Source: Lacticaseibacillus hegangensis (GTDB taxonomy: Bacteria > Bacillota > Bacilli > Lactobacillales > Lactobacillaceae). Taken from it: DNA of 46,753 nt. Shown piece by piece: positions 13,611-22,977 of the stretch (position 1 is the stretch's first letter; every line of letters begins with the position of its first letter). Position numbers and translations under genes: made by a program. The notes beneath the pieces are model-generated. The model had not been told where the DNA came from. It ran no database searches and saw nothing but the letters and a program-made list of their open reading frames with translations. The stretch lies in NCBI RefSeq assembly GCF_003946465.1, contig NZ_RHOL01000021.1, positions 1 to 46,753 on the forward strand. Direction: 5' to 3'.

Positions 13611-14594
13611 ATGGACGTAATGAAGGCAGTATCGGCAATTATTGAAAAGCAAACCGCGCCAGGGGTAAGCGCCGCGTGGCTGCATGGCGGCGTTCAGACT
13701 TTGATGGTGGCAGGCGAGGCCACCTGGGTCCCGGCTCGCACCCAGCTGAGGTCGGGCGCACTCTATGACCTGGCGTCTTTGACCAAGGTGATTGGCACCA
13801 CGACAGTCTTTTTGCAGGCGGTAGACGAAGGGCGAGTCGCCGTTGATGACCCAATCCGGCGGTATCTGCCCGAATTTCACCAGCCGACGACCTTCCGGCA
13901 GGCGCTCACGCACACCTCGGGGCTAGAAGGTTACATTCCGCACCGCGATGAACTCTCGCCCAAGGCCCTGCGCCAGGCGCTGATCTCGCAGCTGAGGGTG
14001 ACGACCGAATGCGATCGAGAGGTCGTTTATCGCGATGTGAACTTGCTTTTAGTCGGCTGGGCGCTGGAAAATATTTACCAGGCGCCGATTCAGCCGCTGA
14101 TTCAGCAGCGCGTGCTGACGCCCCTGGGGCTGACGGCTGCGACCTTCAGCCCCGCACCCAGCCGCTGCGTGCCGACGACTTATTCTCCTGAGGCCGGCTT
14201 GCGCCAAGGCCTCGTGCACGATCCCAAGGCCGCGATTCTCCGCGAGCACAGCGGCTCAGCGGGCCTGTTTGCCAGCCTGGATGACTTGATCCGGTTCACT
14301 GAATTTGCGTTTGGCCAGCGTCAAAGTGCCGCCTGGCCGCGCGCGTTTGCGACTATTTTGCAGGACGAAACCACCAATCATCTCGGCCGCAGTTTGGGCT
14401 GGGACCTGCGTGAGGACGCCTGCCATCGGCTTTGGCTGTATCACACCGGGTACACCGGCACGTTCTGGCTGATTCAGCCGCAGCTAAAAGAGGCGCTGAT
14501 CGTGTTGGCCAACCGGGTGCACCCACAGCCCAACTTGGCGTTTTTGACCGTGCGCGACGAATTAGTCGCGAATTTCATGGCGGCGCATTCATGA
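13611..14594 (+). CDS. Serine hydrolase of the beta-lactamase/EstB family
   Basis: This 327-residue protein has the SxxK-type active site: S56-L-T-K59 (catalytic Ser and general base), Tyr140 in YRDVN (the second motif) and H278-T-G280 in place of KTG. That combination is typical of the class C-related serine hydrolases and esterases common in lactobacilli rather than true beta-lactamases. No signal peptide is seen, so it probably acts in the cytosol. GGAGG precedes the ATG, and a TATACT -10 sits at 13583-13588. The substrate is unknown. Confidence 0.9.
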   Translation: MDVMKAVSAIIEKQTAPGVSAAWLHGGVQTLMVAGEATWVPARTQLRSGALYDLASLTKVIGTTTVFLQAVDEGRVAVDDPIRRYLPEFHQPTTFRQALTHTSGLEGYIPHRDELSPKALRQALISQLRVTTECDREVVYRDVNLLLVGWALENIYQAPIQPLIQQRVLTPLGLTAATFSPAPSRCVPTTYSPEAGLRQGLVHDPKAAILREHSGSAGLFASLDDLIRFTEFAFGQRQSAAWPRAFATILQDETTNHLGRSLGWDLREDACHRLWLYHTGYTGTFWLIQPQLKEALIVLANRVHPQPNLAFLTVRDELVANFMAAHS

Positions 14595-14662
14595 CGGCGG
14601 CCGCTGTGTTAAACTGGATTCGATAAATGCATTGATAGAAATGTAATGGGGAGGAAATTTCA

Positions 14663-15634
14663 TTGACGGAACCAATTTTTCTAGAACCCGTATTTCACGA
14701 AAAGATCTGGGGCGGGCGCAAGCTTGAAACCGAGTTTGGCTACAAGATCCCGGATGGCAAGATCGGCGAGCTGTGGGCCATTTCGGCGCATCCGAACGGC
14801 CCTGACGTGATCGCTAACGGCCCGCTGAAGGGTAAGACCCTCGACGTCGCGTGGAAAGAAGACCAGGACTACTTTGGCCATCAAAAGGCCAAGGTCTTCC
14901 CGCTGCTGACGAAGATCCTGGACGCCAACGACAGCCTGTCGGTCCAAGTCCACCCGGATGATGCTTACGCTGCGGCACACGAGCGCCCAGGCGAGCTCGG
15001 CAAGACGGAATGCTGGTACGTCATTTCTGCCGAACCAGGCTCGTACCTGATTTACGGCCACCACGCCAAGACCCGCGAAGAGCTCGCTGACATGATCCAC
15101 AAGGGCGAGTGGGATAAACTTTTGCGCAAGGTGCCGGTCAAAACTGGCGACTTTGTCTACGTTCCAAGTGGCACCATTCACGCGCTGAACAAGGGCATCA
15201 TGGTGCTGGAGACGCAGCAGAGCTCAGACACCACCTACCGTCTGTACGATTACGACCGCGTGGGCAAGGATGGCAAGAAGCGCGAACTGCACCTGCAGCA
15301 GAGCATTGACACCACCACCGTGCCGAGCCAGGATCCGAAACTCAACATCACCAGCGAGCAAAAGGACGACGCGACGATCACCACGTTTGTCACCGCGCCG
15401 CTCTCCAAGTTCTTCTCCGTTTACAAGATCGACTTGGATGGCAAGCTGACCCAGACCCCAACGGCGCCTTACACCCTGGTTTCTGTGCTGGACGGTGAAG
15501 GGACGATCGAAGCGGATGGTCAGTCCTACCCGATCAAGAAGGGCACCCACTTCATCATTCCCAACCAGATCAAGTCTTGGACCTTTACCGGCAAGATGAT
15601 GATGATCACTTCCACCCCGGGCGAAGAAGAATAA
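14663..15634 (+). CDS. manA: Mannose-6-phosphate isomerase, class I
   Basis: This 323-residue cytosolic zinc enzyme interconverts mannose-6-phosphate and fructose-6-phosphate. The zinc ligands of the family are visible: Gln95 and His97 in QVHPDD, Glu116 in GKTECWYV, and His173 in SGTIHALNKG. Length matches the short Gram-positive ManA type. The start is TTG, supported by GGGGAGG at proper distance and by alignment of TEPIFLEPVFHEKIWGGR with family N-termini. It may read in from the serine hydrolase gene 68 bp upstream. A long bidirectional terminator follows. Confidence 0.96.
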   Translation: MTEPIFLEPVFHEKIWGGRKLETEFGYKIPDGKIGELWAISAHPNGPDVIANGPLKGKTLDVAWKEDQDYFGHQKAKVFPLLTKILDANDSLSVQVHPDDAYAAAHERPGELGKTECWYVISAEPGSYLIYGHHAKTREELADMIHKGEWDKLLRKVPVKTGDFVYVPSGTIHALNKGIMVLETQQSSDTTYRLYDYDRVGKDGKKRELHLQQSIDTTTVPSQDPKLNITSEQKDDATITTFVTAPLSKFFSVYKIDLDGKLTQTPTAPYTLVSVLDGEGTIEADGQSYPIKKGTHFIIPNQIKSWTFTGKMMMITSTPGEEE

Positions 15635-15643
15635 TTGCCGCCT

Positions 15644-15701
15644 AAAAAGCCTCGCTGTCAGTGCGTTCCGAATTTCGGAAGCACGCTGGCAGCGGGGCTT
15701 T
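15644..15701. terminator. Bidirectional terminator between manA and murT
   Basis: A long hairpin (about 27 bp with a few mismatches) with A residues at its foot and T residues at its end serves both converging genes. Confidence 0.9.
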
Positions 15702-15714
15702 TGAGTGTTAACAG

Positions 15715-17073
15715 TTAGAAGCCCGCTTTGATCAAGCCGGCCTGGCTGAATTTTTCTCGCATCTGCAAGACCGCCGTGTAGGTGGCGAGCAGGTAGATTT
15801 GGTCTTCCTGGACGTTTTTCAGGTAGGCGATGACGTCATCCAGGTTGGGCTTGGTGGTCAAGACCGCCGGGTCAACGCCTGCCACCTGCATGCGAAAGGC
15901 GATGTCCTTGTAGCGCTCGCCGCCGACCATGTAAGAGGTGGCCAGACCGCTTTGAACCAGCTGCTCCAAGTTGCCATCCCAGATCCAGGAGGTGTCCGTG
16001 CCGTCTGCGTAATTGGCATTGAGCAGCATGGCGAAGGCAAACGGCTGATTTTGCCGCTGGATCATGCTCAGCACCTCGTTGAGTCCGACCGGATTTTTAA
16101 CCAAGATCAAGGTGACGTTCTTTTGGCCAATCTTGATCTGTTCTTGACGGCCGAAGACTTTTTCGTCGTAGCTGAAGGCCTTGGCGACTTGCTCAGGGGT
16201 GATGCCGAACTCCGCGCCCACCGCATAGGCGGCCAGGGCGTTGTAAATGTTGTAGGTCCCGCCGACCGACAAGCGGTAGGGGTGGCCGTCGATTTCAAAC
16301 TTTGAGGCCGTCGGGGTCTGCTCGGTGACCGCGGAGACTTGGTGATTCAGCACCGGCCGCTTGAAGCCGCAGTTCGGGCAGAAGAAGCTGCCCAGGTTCG
16401 AGTAGGTGATGCCGTGGTAGTGTAAAATGTGCTCACACACCGGGCACAGGACACCGTCGGTATTCGCTGGCGCCTTGATGTCCTTCTCAGCGTCTTCTGC
16501 GAGCGCAAAGCCGTAATAGCGCAGCGGATTTTCCAGCTCCCGCGAGGAAAAAATGGGCGCGTCGCCGTTAGCAATGACCATCGCCTTGGGGTTGGCCTTC
16601 ACGCCGCGCAGAATCTTGGCGTAGGTGGTGTAAAACTCACCGTAGCGGTCCATCTGATCGCGGAAAATGTTGGTCATCACGAAGGCCTTTGGGTGCAGGT
16701 AGCGGGCGACCGGCGCCACGTTGGCCTCGTCAACCTCCAGGACGGCGATTTTGCGCTTGGCGTTAGGCATTTCCTTGTGGGCAAAGTAGGCGCCGATGAT
16801 GCCTTGCAGCATGTTCGAGCCGGTGGGATTGGTCAAAATGTCGTCGTACTGCTGGGCCAGGACCTTAACGATCAGAGCGGTGGTCAAGGTTTTCCCGTTG
16901 GTGCCGGTGACGATGATGGTGTCGCGGTCCTGGCCCAAACTGGCGAGCACGTCCGGGTCGATTTTGGTTGCGAGCTTGCCCGGGTAGGCAGAGCCGCCGT
17001 GGCGGAACTTATGCAGGTACCAGTAGCTCAAACGCCCGGCCGCGATCGCGAATTGGCTTTTTAAAGATGGCAT
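15715..17073 (-). CDS. murT: Lipid II isoglutaminyl synthase, Mur ligase subunit MurT
   Basis: This 452-residue Mur ligase-like protein is the ATP-using subunit of the MurT-GatD complex, which amidates the D-Glu of lipid II to D-isoglutamine at the inner membrane face. The P-loop is GTNGKT (57-62), followed by the central motifs LEVDEANV and MTNIFRDQMDRYGE, the four-Cys ribbon specific to MurT (C210, C213, C232, C235), and the C-terminal DUF1727 region (TDTSWIWDGNLE). The partner amidase gatD normally lies next to it; here the gene is followed by convergent manA and preceded by divergent tdk, so gatD must be elsewhere. Confidence 0.95.
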   Translation of the reverse strand: MPSLKSQFAIAAGRLSYWYLHKFRHGGSAYPGKLATKIDPDVLASLGQDRDTIIVTGTNGKTLTTALIVKVLAQQYDDILTNPTGSNMLQGIIGAYFAHKEMPNAKRKIAVLEVDEANVAPVARYLHPKAFVMTNIFRDQMDRYGEFYTTYAKILRGVKANPKAMVIANGDAPIFSSRELENPLRYYGFALAEDAEKDIKAPANTDGVLCPVCEHILHYHGITYSNLGSFFCPNCGFKRPVLNHQVSAVTEQTPTASKFEIDGHPYRLSVGGTYNIYNALAAYAVGAEFGITPEQVAKAFSYDEKVFGRQEQIKIGQKNVTLILVKNPVGLNEVLSMIQRQNQPFAFAMLLNANYADGTDTSWIWDGNLEQLVQSGLATSYMVGGERYKDIAFRMQVAGVDPAVLTTKPNLDDVIAYLKNVQEDQIYLLATYTAVLQMREKFSQAGLIKAGF

Positions 17074-17169
17074 GTCGAAGGCCTCTCTCTTTTAGTTTTG
17101 CAGCTACTATCATAGCATAGCCGCCCCGCGATTCTGCCTGGGACCATGTTATTATGGTAAAGATTCCGT

Positions 17170-17212
17170 TATACTGGATAAGGTGAATTTTAAGCGGCAG
17201 GGTGTTTCCTGC
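17170..17212 (+). promoter_or_regulatory. tdk -10 box and leader hairpin
   Basis: TATACT at 17170-17175 is a candidate -10 without a convincing -35. Between it and the ribosome site lies a small hairpin ggcagg/cctgcc (about 17197-17212), ending just before AGGGAGG. It could affect tdk translation; this is inference. Confidence 0.4.
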
Positions 17213-17226
17213 CTAGGGAGGCCCTT

Positions 17227-17808
17227 ATGGCACAATTGTTTTTCCGCTATGGTGCGATGAACTCAGGCAAAAGCATTGAGATCTTAAAGGTCGCGCATAA
17301 CTATGAGGAGCAGCACAAGAACGTCATCATCTTGACCTCCGCGGTGGACGACCGCTCAGGCGTCGGCATCATCTCCAGCCGCATCGGCCTGGAGCGGCCG
17401 GCCAAGGCCATCGACGATGACACGAACATTTTCGACCTGGTGTCCAAGCTCGATCCGCATGCTTACTGCGTGCTGATCGACGAGGCGCAGTTTTTGAAGA
17501 AGCACCACGTCTTTGAGTGCGCACGGGTCGTCGACGAGCTGCACATTCCGGTGATGGCATTTGGGCTGAAGAATGATTTTCGCAACGAACTGTTCGAGGG
17601 GTCCAAGTACCTGCTGACTTACGCGGATAAAATCGAGGAAATGAAAACCATCTGCTGGTTCTGCGCCAAAAAGGCGACCATGAACCTGCGGGTGCATGCC
17701 GGCAAGCCGGTGTATGAAGGCGAGCAGATCATGATCGGCGGCAATGAGGCCTATTTTCCGGTCTGCCGGCACCACTACTACTTCCCGCCGGAAAAGCTGA
17801 AAGCCTAG
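17227..17808 (+). CDS. tdk: Thymidine kinase
   Basis: This 193-residue type II thymidine kinase phosphorylates deoxythymidine with ATP for pyrimidine salvage. Visible features are the P-loop GAMNSGKS (9-16), the catalytic Glu in DEAQF (85-89) and the structural zinc ligands C143, C146, C180 and H183. It is the first gene of the conserved run tdk-prfA-prmC-sua5-glyA-upp-atp. AGGGAGG lies before the ATG. It is divergent from murT. Confidence 0.97.
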   Translation: MAQLFFRYGAMNSGKSIEILKVAHNYEEQHKNVIILTSAVDDRSGVGIISSRIGLERPAKAIDDDTNIFDLVSKLDPHAYCVLIDEAQFLKKHHVFECARVVDELHIPVMAFGLKNDFRNELFEGSKYLLTYADKIEEMKTICWFCAKKATMNLRVHAGKPVYEGEQIMIGGNEAYFPVCRHHYYFPPEKLKA

Positions 17809-17843
17809 ACCAGGCGTCGTGGTCATTTTAATGGAGGAATTTT

Positions 17844-18923
17844 ATGGATAAGATTTTTACCCAGTTAGACGGGCTGATTGGCCGCTATGAGGAACTGGAA
17901 GAACTGCTTTCCGACCCGGCGGTTATCAATGACACCAAGCGCTACCTTGAGCTTTCCAAAGAGGAAGGCGGGATGCGCGACGTGGTGGCCGCCTACAAGA
18001 AATACAAACAAGTGAAGCAGGACATTAGCGAAAGCGAGGAAGTGTTGCGGGAAAGCAAGGATGAGGACCTCACCGAGCTGGCTAAAGAGGATCTGAATGA
18101 CCTTAACCCTCAGTTGGAAAAGCTGGAAGGTGAGATCAAAAAGCTGATGCTGCCCAAGGACCCCAATGATGACAAGAACATCATTATGGAAATTCGCGGC
18201 GCGGCTGGCGGCGACGAGGCCAGTCTGTTTGCTGGCGACCTCCTGTCCATGTACATGAAGTACGCCGAGCGTCAGGGCTGGACGACCGAGATCATCGACG
18301 AGAACCCCACAGAAGTTGGCGGCTACAAAGAAGTGTCTGTCCTGATTCAGGGGCAAAACGTGTACTCTAAGCTGAAGTATGAAAACGGGGCGCACCGCGT
18401 GCAGCGCGTGCCTGTGACCGAAAGCGCCGGCCGGGTGCACACCTCCACCGCCACGGTGGGCGTCATGCCCGAGTACGATGAGGTCGATCTGGAAATCGAC
18501 CCCAAGGATATCCGCACCGACGTCTACCGCTCCAGTGGTGCCGGCGGCCAGCACATTAACAAAACCAGCTCCGCCGTCCGGATGACGCATTTGCCGACGG
18601 GAATTGTGGTGACCATGCAGGACCAGCGCAGTCAGCAGCAGAATCGCGTCAAGGCCATGCAGATCCTGCGCTCACGGGTTTATGACTACTACGAAAGCCA
18701 AAACGAAAGCGAGTACGCCGAAAAGCGCAAGACTGCCATCGGCTCCGGAGACCGCTCCGAGCGGATTCGGACCTACAATTACCCGCAAAACCGGGTGACG
18801 GATCATCGCATTGGCCTCACCCTTAACAAGCTGGACCGGATCATGAACGGCGAACTCGATGAGATCATCGACGCGCTGATCGTTCAAGATCAGACCAACA
18901 AGATGGAACAGATCGATGAGTAA
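17844..18923 (+). CDS. prfA: Peptide chain release factor 1
   Basis: The 359-residue RF1 recognises UAA and UAG in the ribosomal A site and triggers peptide release. The anticodon-like tripeptide is P190-V-T192 (PxT class, so RF1 rather than RF2's SPF), and the catalytic GGQ is at 234-236 in [19 protein letters not shown]. An N-terminal coiled-coil domain covers about residues 1-105. The stop overlaps the prmC start by 8 nt, fitting the partnership with the methylase that modifies this Gln236. Confidence 0.98.
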   Translation: MDKIFTQLDGLIGRYEELEELLSDPAVINDTKRYLELSKEEGGMRDVVAAYKKYKQVKQDISESEEVLRESKDEDLTELAKEDLNDLNPQLEKLEGEIKKLMLPKDPNDDKNIIMEIRGAAGGDEASLFAGDLLSMYMKYAERQGWTTEIIDENPTEVGGYKEVSVLIQGQNVYSKLKYENGAHRVQRVPVTESAGRVHTSTATVGVMPEYDEVDLEIDPKDIRTDVYRSSGAGGQHINKTSSAVRMTHLPTGIVVTMQDQRSQQQNRVKAMQILRSRVYDYYESQNESEYAEKRKTAIGSGDRSERIRTYNYPQNRVTDHRIGLTLNKLDRIMNGELDEIIDALIVQDQTNKMEQIDE

Positions 18924-19746
18924 AACATACGGGGAGGCGCTCAGGTGGGCGTCTTCTGTGCTTTCAGCCAAAGGCGTTGACCCGGATGGGGCGCGGTATG
19001 TGCTAGAAATGCGAGCTGATTTTACCCCTAGTCAGTTGCGGCTTCACGACCGGGATGAGCTGCCAGCCCCAGCCCTTGCCCAGTTTGAACAAGATGTCGC
19101 GCGGCTGGGGCGCAACGAGCCAGCGCAGTACATTGTTGGGGTGGCACCGTTTTACGGCGATCTGTTCAAGGTGACGCCGGCAGTGTTAATTCCGCGGTTT
19201 GAGACGGAAGAGTTGGTCGCGTGGGCGGCTGCGGACCAGAGGACGGCTCGCACTGGGCTGGATTTGGGCACCGGTTCCGGCGCTATCGGCCTCACGCTGG
19301 CCAAGCAGCTGCCGCACACCGCGATGACGCTTAGCGACGTTTCCGCCGCTGCGCTTGCGGTGGCCAATGAAAATGCGGCCAGGCTGGACCGGCCTGTGCA
19401 GTTTGCTCAAAGTGATTTATTTGCATCCTTGCCTAAGCGGTTTGATTTTGTGATCAGCAATCTGCCATACATTAGTCGGGCAGAGACGCCAGTGATGGAT
19501 CAAAGCACGCTGAAGTACGAGCCGGCCTTGGCGTTATTCGCCGATGATGATGGGCTGGCACTGTTTCAGCGGTTTGCCGAGCAGATTGAGGCACACGTGA
19601 CGCCAGGGGGTGCCGCTTACCTTGAGTTCGGCTATCGTCAGCAGCCTGCACTCGCGCGGCTGTTTGGCGAGCGGCTGCCGCATGTGCAGGTGACGTTTAA
19701 ACACGACATGGCAGGGCAGCCGCGGATGGTGAAGTTTCAATTCTAA
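18916..19746 (+). CDS. prmC: Release factor glutamine methyltransferase PrmC
   Basis: The 276-residue enzyme N5-methylates the GGQ glutamine of release factors with SAM. The N-terminal helical domain covers about residues 1-75, followed by a Rossmann methyltransferase with SAM motif [11 protein letters not shown] (116-126). The substrate-glutamine motif, normally NPPY, reads N182-L-P-Y185. The Asn and Tyr and the last Pro are retained, so activity is plausible. It is translationally coupled to prfA by the 8-nt overlap ATGAGTAA. Confidence 0.95.
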   Translation: MSKTYGEALRWASSVLSAKGVDPDGARYVLEMRADFTPSQLRLHDRDELPAPALAQFEQDVARLGRNEPAQYIVGVAPFYGDLFKVTPAVLIPRFETEELVAWAAADQRTARTGLDLGTGSGAIGLTLAKQLPHTAMTLSDVSAAALAVANENAARLDRPVQFAQSDLFASLPKRFDFVISNLPYISRAETPVMDQSTLKYEPALALFADDDGLALFQRFAEQIEAHVTPGGAAYLEFGYRQQPALARLFGERLPHVQVTFKHDMAGQPRMVKFQF

Positions 19747-19768
19747 TTGGGTTTAAAGGAGCACAACG

Positions 19769-20788
19769 ATGGAAACCAAAGTATTTGAAAAAGATGAAGT
19801 GGCACAAGCCGCGGCGTTGATCAAGGCCGGTGAAGTGGTCGCGTTTCCCACTGAGACAGTGTACGGGCTGGGCGCTGATGCGACCGATCCCAAGGCGGCC
19901 GAAAAGGTCTTTCAGGCCAAGCACCGGCCGGCGGACAATCCCTTGATCGTGACAGTGGCCGGCCCGGAAATGGTCGCCCAGTTTGCGACCATCACGCCGG
20001 CAGCCCAAAAGTTGATGGATGAGTTTTGGCCAGGGCCGCTGACCATCATCTTAAATATTTTGCCGGGCAAGTTGTCGATGGTCGTCACCGGCGGTCTGCA
20101 AACGGCGGCGTTTCGGATGCCGGCCAACCCGCTGACGCGGCAGATGATCACGCTTGCCGGCCGGCCAATCGTTGGCCCGTCTGCGAACATCTCTGGCAAG
20201 CCTAGTGGGACCCGCCCTGAACATGTGCTGCACGATTTTGACGGCGCAATCGCCGGGATCCTAGACGATGGGCCGACCACCGTGGGCGTTGAGTCGACCG
20301 TGATTGACATGACCGTGACCCCGCCGGCAATCCTGCGTCCGGGGAAAATCACTCCGGAGCTGCTGGCGCCGGTAATCGGTGAGGTGCAGTCCGACCACCA
20401 CAAGGTCGGCGCCCAAGAGACCCCAAAGGCGCCAGGGATGAAGTACAAGCATTACGCACCGAGCGCCCAGGTCGTGATTGTGGACCATCCTGCCGATTTT
20501 CCCGCAGCGCTCAAGTGGGCACAGCGTCAAGGACAGCCGTTTGGCGTTCTGGCCACCGACGACCTGCTGACGGATGTCCCTTCTGCCGTGCCGACGTACA
20601 GTTTGGGGCGGGATGTCACCTCGGCGACGCACAACCTGTTTGCCGGTTTGCGGTGGTTTGACCTGCACCCGACGGTCACGGTCATCCTGGCCGAGGCGTT
20701 TGGTCAGGAGGGCCTGGGTACGGCGTACATGAACCGCTTGAACAAGTCGGCGGGCAACGACCATTTTGATCCGGATCAGCCAGCCTGA
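19769..20788 (+). CDS. sua5: L-threonylcarbamoyladenylate synthase (Sua5 type)
   Basis: This 339-residue protein makes threonylcarbamoyl-AMP from threonine, bicarbonate and ATP, the first step of t6A37 formation on ANN-decoding tRNAs. The YrdC catalytic domain (about residues 8-200) shows FPTETVYGLGADA, KHRPADNPLIV and GPSANISGKPSGT. The linker and C-terminal Sua5 domain (about 215-339) make it the long Sua5 form rather than TsaC. AAAGGAG lies before the ATG. It ends with its own terminator. Confidence 0.96.
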   Translation: METKVFEKDEVAQAAALIKAGEVVAFPTETVYGLGADATDPKAAEKVFQAKHRPADNPLIVTVAGPEMVAQFATITPAAQKLMDEFWPGPLTIILNILPGKLSMVVTGGLQTAAFRMPANPLTRQMITLAGRPIVGPSANISGKPSGTRPEHVLHDFDGAIAGILDDGPTTVGVESTVIDMTVTPPAILRPGKITPELLAPVIGEVQSDHHKVGAQETPKAPGMKYKHYAPSAQVVIVDHPADFPAALKWAQRQGQPFGVLATDDLLTDVPSAVPTYSLGRDVTSATHNLFAGLRWFDLHPTVTVILAEAFGQEGLGTAYMNRLNKSAGNDHFDPDQPA

Positions 20789-20794
20789 GTCTTC

Positions 20795-20816
20795 AGCCGC
20801 TACGTGCGGCTTTTTT
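20795..20816 (+). terminator. Terminator after sua5
   Basis: Stem agccgc/gcggct with a 5-nt loop, followed by TTTTTT. Confidence 0.85.
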
Positions 20817-20886
20817 GTTCGGAAATTTTGAGTGAAGGGACCATGAAAATTTCAAAAAAATCGGATTAAGGGTTGAGTCCCGAATG

Positions 20887-20915
20887 TTTACGCCGCTTCT
20901 AGGGGTTGGTATACT
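20887..20915 (+). promoter_or_regulatory. Promoter of glyA
   Basis: TTTACG (20887-20892), 17-nt spacer, TATACT (20910-20915). An inverted repeat ttggt/accaa flanks the -10 and may matter for regulation. Confidence 0.65.
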
Positions 20916-20959
20916 GGTCTTGACCAATCGCCGCAGTCGCCATAAGGAGGAGCCGCCAC

Positions 20960-22192
20960 ATGGATTTCAAACAGTATGACCCAGCCGTTTTCGGCGCAAT
21001 TGAAAACGAGGAACGCCGCCAGCAGCAAAACATTGAGTTGATCGCCTCGGAAAACATTGTCAGTCCCGCGGTCCGCGCCGCGCAGGGCAGCGTGTTGACC
21101 AACAAATATTCCGAAGGGTACCCCAAGCACCGCTACTATGGCGGCAATCAGTACATCGATGAGATCGAGCAGCTGGCCATCGATCGCGCCAAGCAGCTGT
21201 TCGGTGCCGAGTATGCCAACGTGCAGCCGCATTCCGGCTCCGGCGCGAACATGGCCGTGTACCGCGCCTTTCTCAAGGATGGCGATAAGGTGCTGGCCAT
21301 GGATCTGACCGATGGCGGGCACCTGACGCACGGCAGCCCGGTCAGCTTCTCGGGCCAGACCTATCACTTTTATCACTATGGCCTCGATCCGGAAACTGGT
21401 CGGCTGAACTATGACAAGATTCTTGAGCAGGCTGAAGCCGTGCAGCCGCGCCTGATTGTGGCTGGTGCCAGTGCCTACAGCCGGGCAATCGATTTTGCCA
21501 AGTTCCGCGATATCGCCGATCACGTTGGGGCCTTTTTGATGGTCGATATGGCACACATCGCGGGCCTGGTGGCCGGTGGGGCGCACATGAATCCGGTGCC
21601 TTACGCGGATGTGGTGACCACGACCACGCACAAGACGCTGCGCGGGCCGCGCGGCGGGATGATTCTTGCCAAGGCAGCGTACGGCAAGGCCATCAACTCC
21701 GCGGTCTTCCCGGGGATCCAGGGCGGACCGCTCGACCATGTGATTGCCGCCAAGGCGGTCGCTTTAGGCGAAGCCCTGCAGCCCGACTTCAAGAATTACG
21801 CCGCCCAAATTGTTAAAAACATGCAGGCGATGTGCAGGGGATTTGCTGAAGATTCCCGCCTGAAAATGATCTCTGGCGGCTCCGACAACCATATGGTGCT
21901 GCTGGATGTCACCGGGTACGGGATGACCGGCCGCGAGGTTCAGGATCTGCTGGATACGGTCATGATCACCGCAAATAAGAATCAGGTGCCTGGCGAGCAA
22001 AACGGCCCCTTCAAGACGTCCGGCCTGCGGGTTGGTACCGCGGCGATCACCACGCGCGGGTTTAACGAGGAGGATTGCCTTGAAGTGGCGCACCTCATCT
22101 CTAAGGCCCTTGCCAATCGGGATGATCAGGAAAAACTTGACCAGATTCGGCAATCTACCCTTGCGCTGACCGGTCGTCATCCTTTATCATAG
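20960..22192 (+). CDS. glyA: Serine hydroxymethyltransferase
   Basis: This 410-residue PLP enzyme converts serine and tetrahydrofolate to glycine and methylene-tetrahydrofolate, feeding thymidylate and purine synthesis. It has the family landmarks: [11 protein letters not shown] near the N-terminus, [22 protein letters not shown] and the PLP-lysine motif [15 protein letters not shown]. Length is normal. AAGGAGG precedes the ATG. It has its own promoter, and its transcript could continue into the upp leader. Confidence 0.98.
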   Translation: MDFKQYDPAVFGAIENEERRQQQNIELIASENIVSPAVRAAQGSVLTNKYSEGYPKHRYYGGNQYIDEIEQLAIDRAKQLFGAEYANVQPHSGSGANMAVYRAFLKDGDKVLAMDLTDGGHLTHGSPVSFSGQTYHFYHYGLDPETGRLNYDKILEQAEAVQPRLIVAGASAYSRAIDFAKFRDIADHVGAFLMVDMAHIAGLVAGGAHMNPVPYADVVTTTTHKTLRGPRGGMILAKAAYGKAINSAVFPGIQGGPLDHVIAAKAVALGEALQPDFKNYAAQIVKNMQAMCRGFAEDSRLKMISGGSDNHMVLLDVTGYGMTGREVQDLLDTVMITANKNQVPGEQNGPFKTSGLRVGTAAITTRGFNEEDCLEVAHLISKALANRDDQEKLDQIRQSTLALTGRHPLS

Positions 22193-22196
22193 GAAA

Positions 22197-22241
22197 GGTT
22201 ACGGCGAAAGCCGGAAAGCAAGCGGAACCCGCTGTAATCAC
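22197..22241 (+). promoter_or_regulatory. Structured RNA leader (three-way junction) before upp
   Basis: Between glyA and upp the RNA can fold into a compact three-way junction: P1 22197-22201 with 22235-22239, P2 cggc-GAAA-gccg (22202-22213, a GNRA tetraloop), a purine-rich linker, and P3 agcgg/ccgct (22221-22233). The 3' strand of P1 shares four bases (22236-22239) with the 5' arm of the terminator that follows. That is the geometry of an attenuator or riboswitch. I do not recognise a known class. The fold was drawn by hand and the function is inferred. Confidence 0.45.
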
Positions 22242-22265
22242 GACTCCCCGAGTCGTGATTTTTTT
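22236..22265 (+). terminator. Terminator between glyA and upp
   Basis: A perfect 10-bp stem aatcacgact/agtcgtgatt with loop ccccg is followed by a T-tract. It either ends the glyA transcript or acts as the conditional terminator of the upp leader. Confidence 0.93.
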
Positions 22266-22309
22266 AGGCAAAGGCCGCATGCGCCACATCAAAAGGAGGG
22301 CCTTTCTGC

Positions 22310-22939
22310 ATGGGCAAATTTACTGTTTTGAATCACCCGTTGATTCAACACAAGCTGACCTTGATCCGCGATAAGAACGCGGGGACCAAGGAGTTCCGAG
22401 AGATCGCAAACGAAATCGCTGAATTGATGGTTTACGAGATCACGCGTGACTTACCGCTGAAGGACGTTGAAATTGAAACCCCGATGGGCAAGACCACCCA
22501 AAAGGAACTGGCCGGCAAGAAGCTGGTCGTTGTGCCGATCCTGCGCGCTGGACTGGGCATGGTCGACGGCGTTTTGCGTCTGATCCCTGCCGCCAAAGTT
22601 GGGCACGTTGGGATGTACCGCGATGAGAAGACCCTGAAGCCGCACGAGTACTTCGTCAAGATGCCAGATGGCATTGACCAGCGTGACATGATCATTGTCG
22701 ATCCGATGCTGGCCACTGGCGGTTCCGCCAACATGGCGATTGAAGCCTTGAAGAAGCGTGGCGCGCAAAGCATTCGCTTGGTTGTCCTGGTGGCGGCGCC
22801 TGAAGGGGTCAAAGCCGTTCAGGAAGCCAACCCAGACGTTGACATCTACGCGGCGGCGCTGGATGATCATCTGAACGAAGACGGCTACATCGTACCGGGG
22901 CTCGGTGATGCCGGTGACCGGTTGTTCGGAACAAAATAA
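22310..22939 (+). CDS. upp: Uracil phosphoribosyltransferase
   Basis: This 209-residue enzyme makes UMP from uracil and PRPP in pyrimidine salvage. The PRPP-binding loop is [10 protein letters not shown] (131-140), and the uracil-binding C-terminal region [19 protein letters not shown] is intact. Length is exactly typical. AAGGAGGG lies upstream of the ATG. It lies between glyA and the atp operon, as in many Gram-positives. Confidence 0.98.
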   Translation: MGKFTVLNHPLIQHKLTLIRDKNAGTKEFREIANEIAELMVYEITRDLPLKDVEIETPMGKTTQKELAGKKLVVVPILRAGLGMVDGVLRLIPAAKVGHVGMYRDEKTLKPHEYFVKMPDGIDQRDMIIVDPMLATGGSANMAIEALKKRGAQSIRLVVLVAAPEGVKAVQEANPDVDIYAAALDDHLNEDGYIVPGLGDAGDRLFGTK

Positions 22940-22947
22940 GTTTTTCT

Positions 22948-22977
22948 AAAGGCGGCCAGCATTGCGGGTCGCCTTTT
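22948..22977 (+). terminator. Terminator after upp
   Basis: aaaggcg pairs with cgccttt around a roughly 15-nt loop, followed by T residues, just past the upp stop. Confidence 0.75.
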
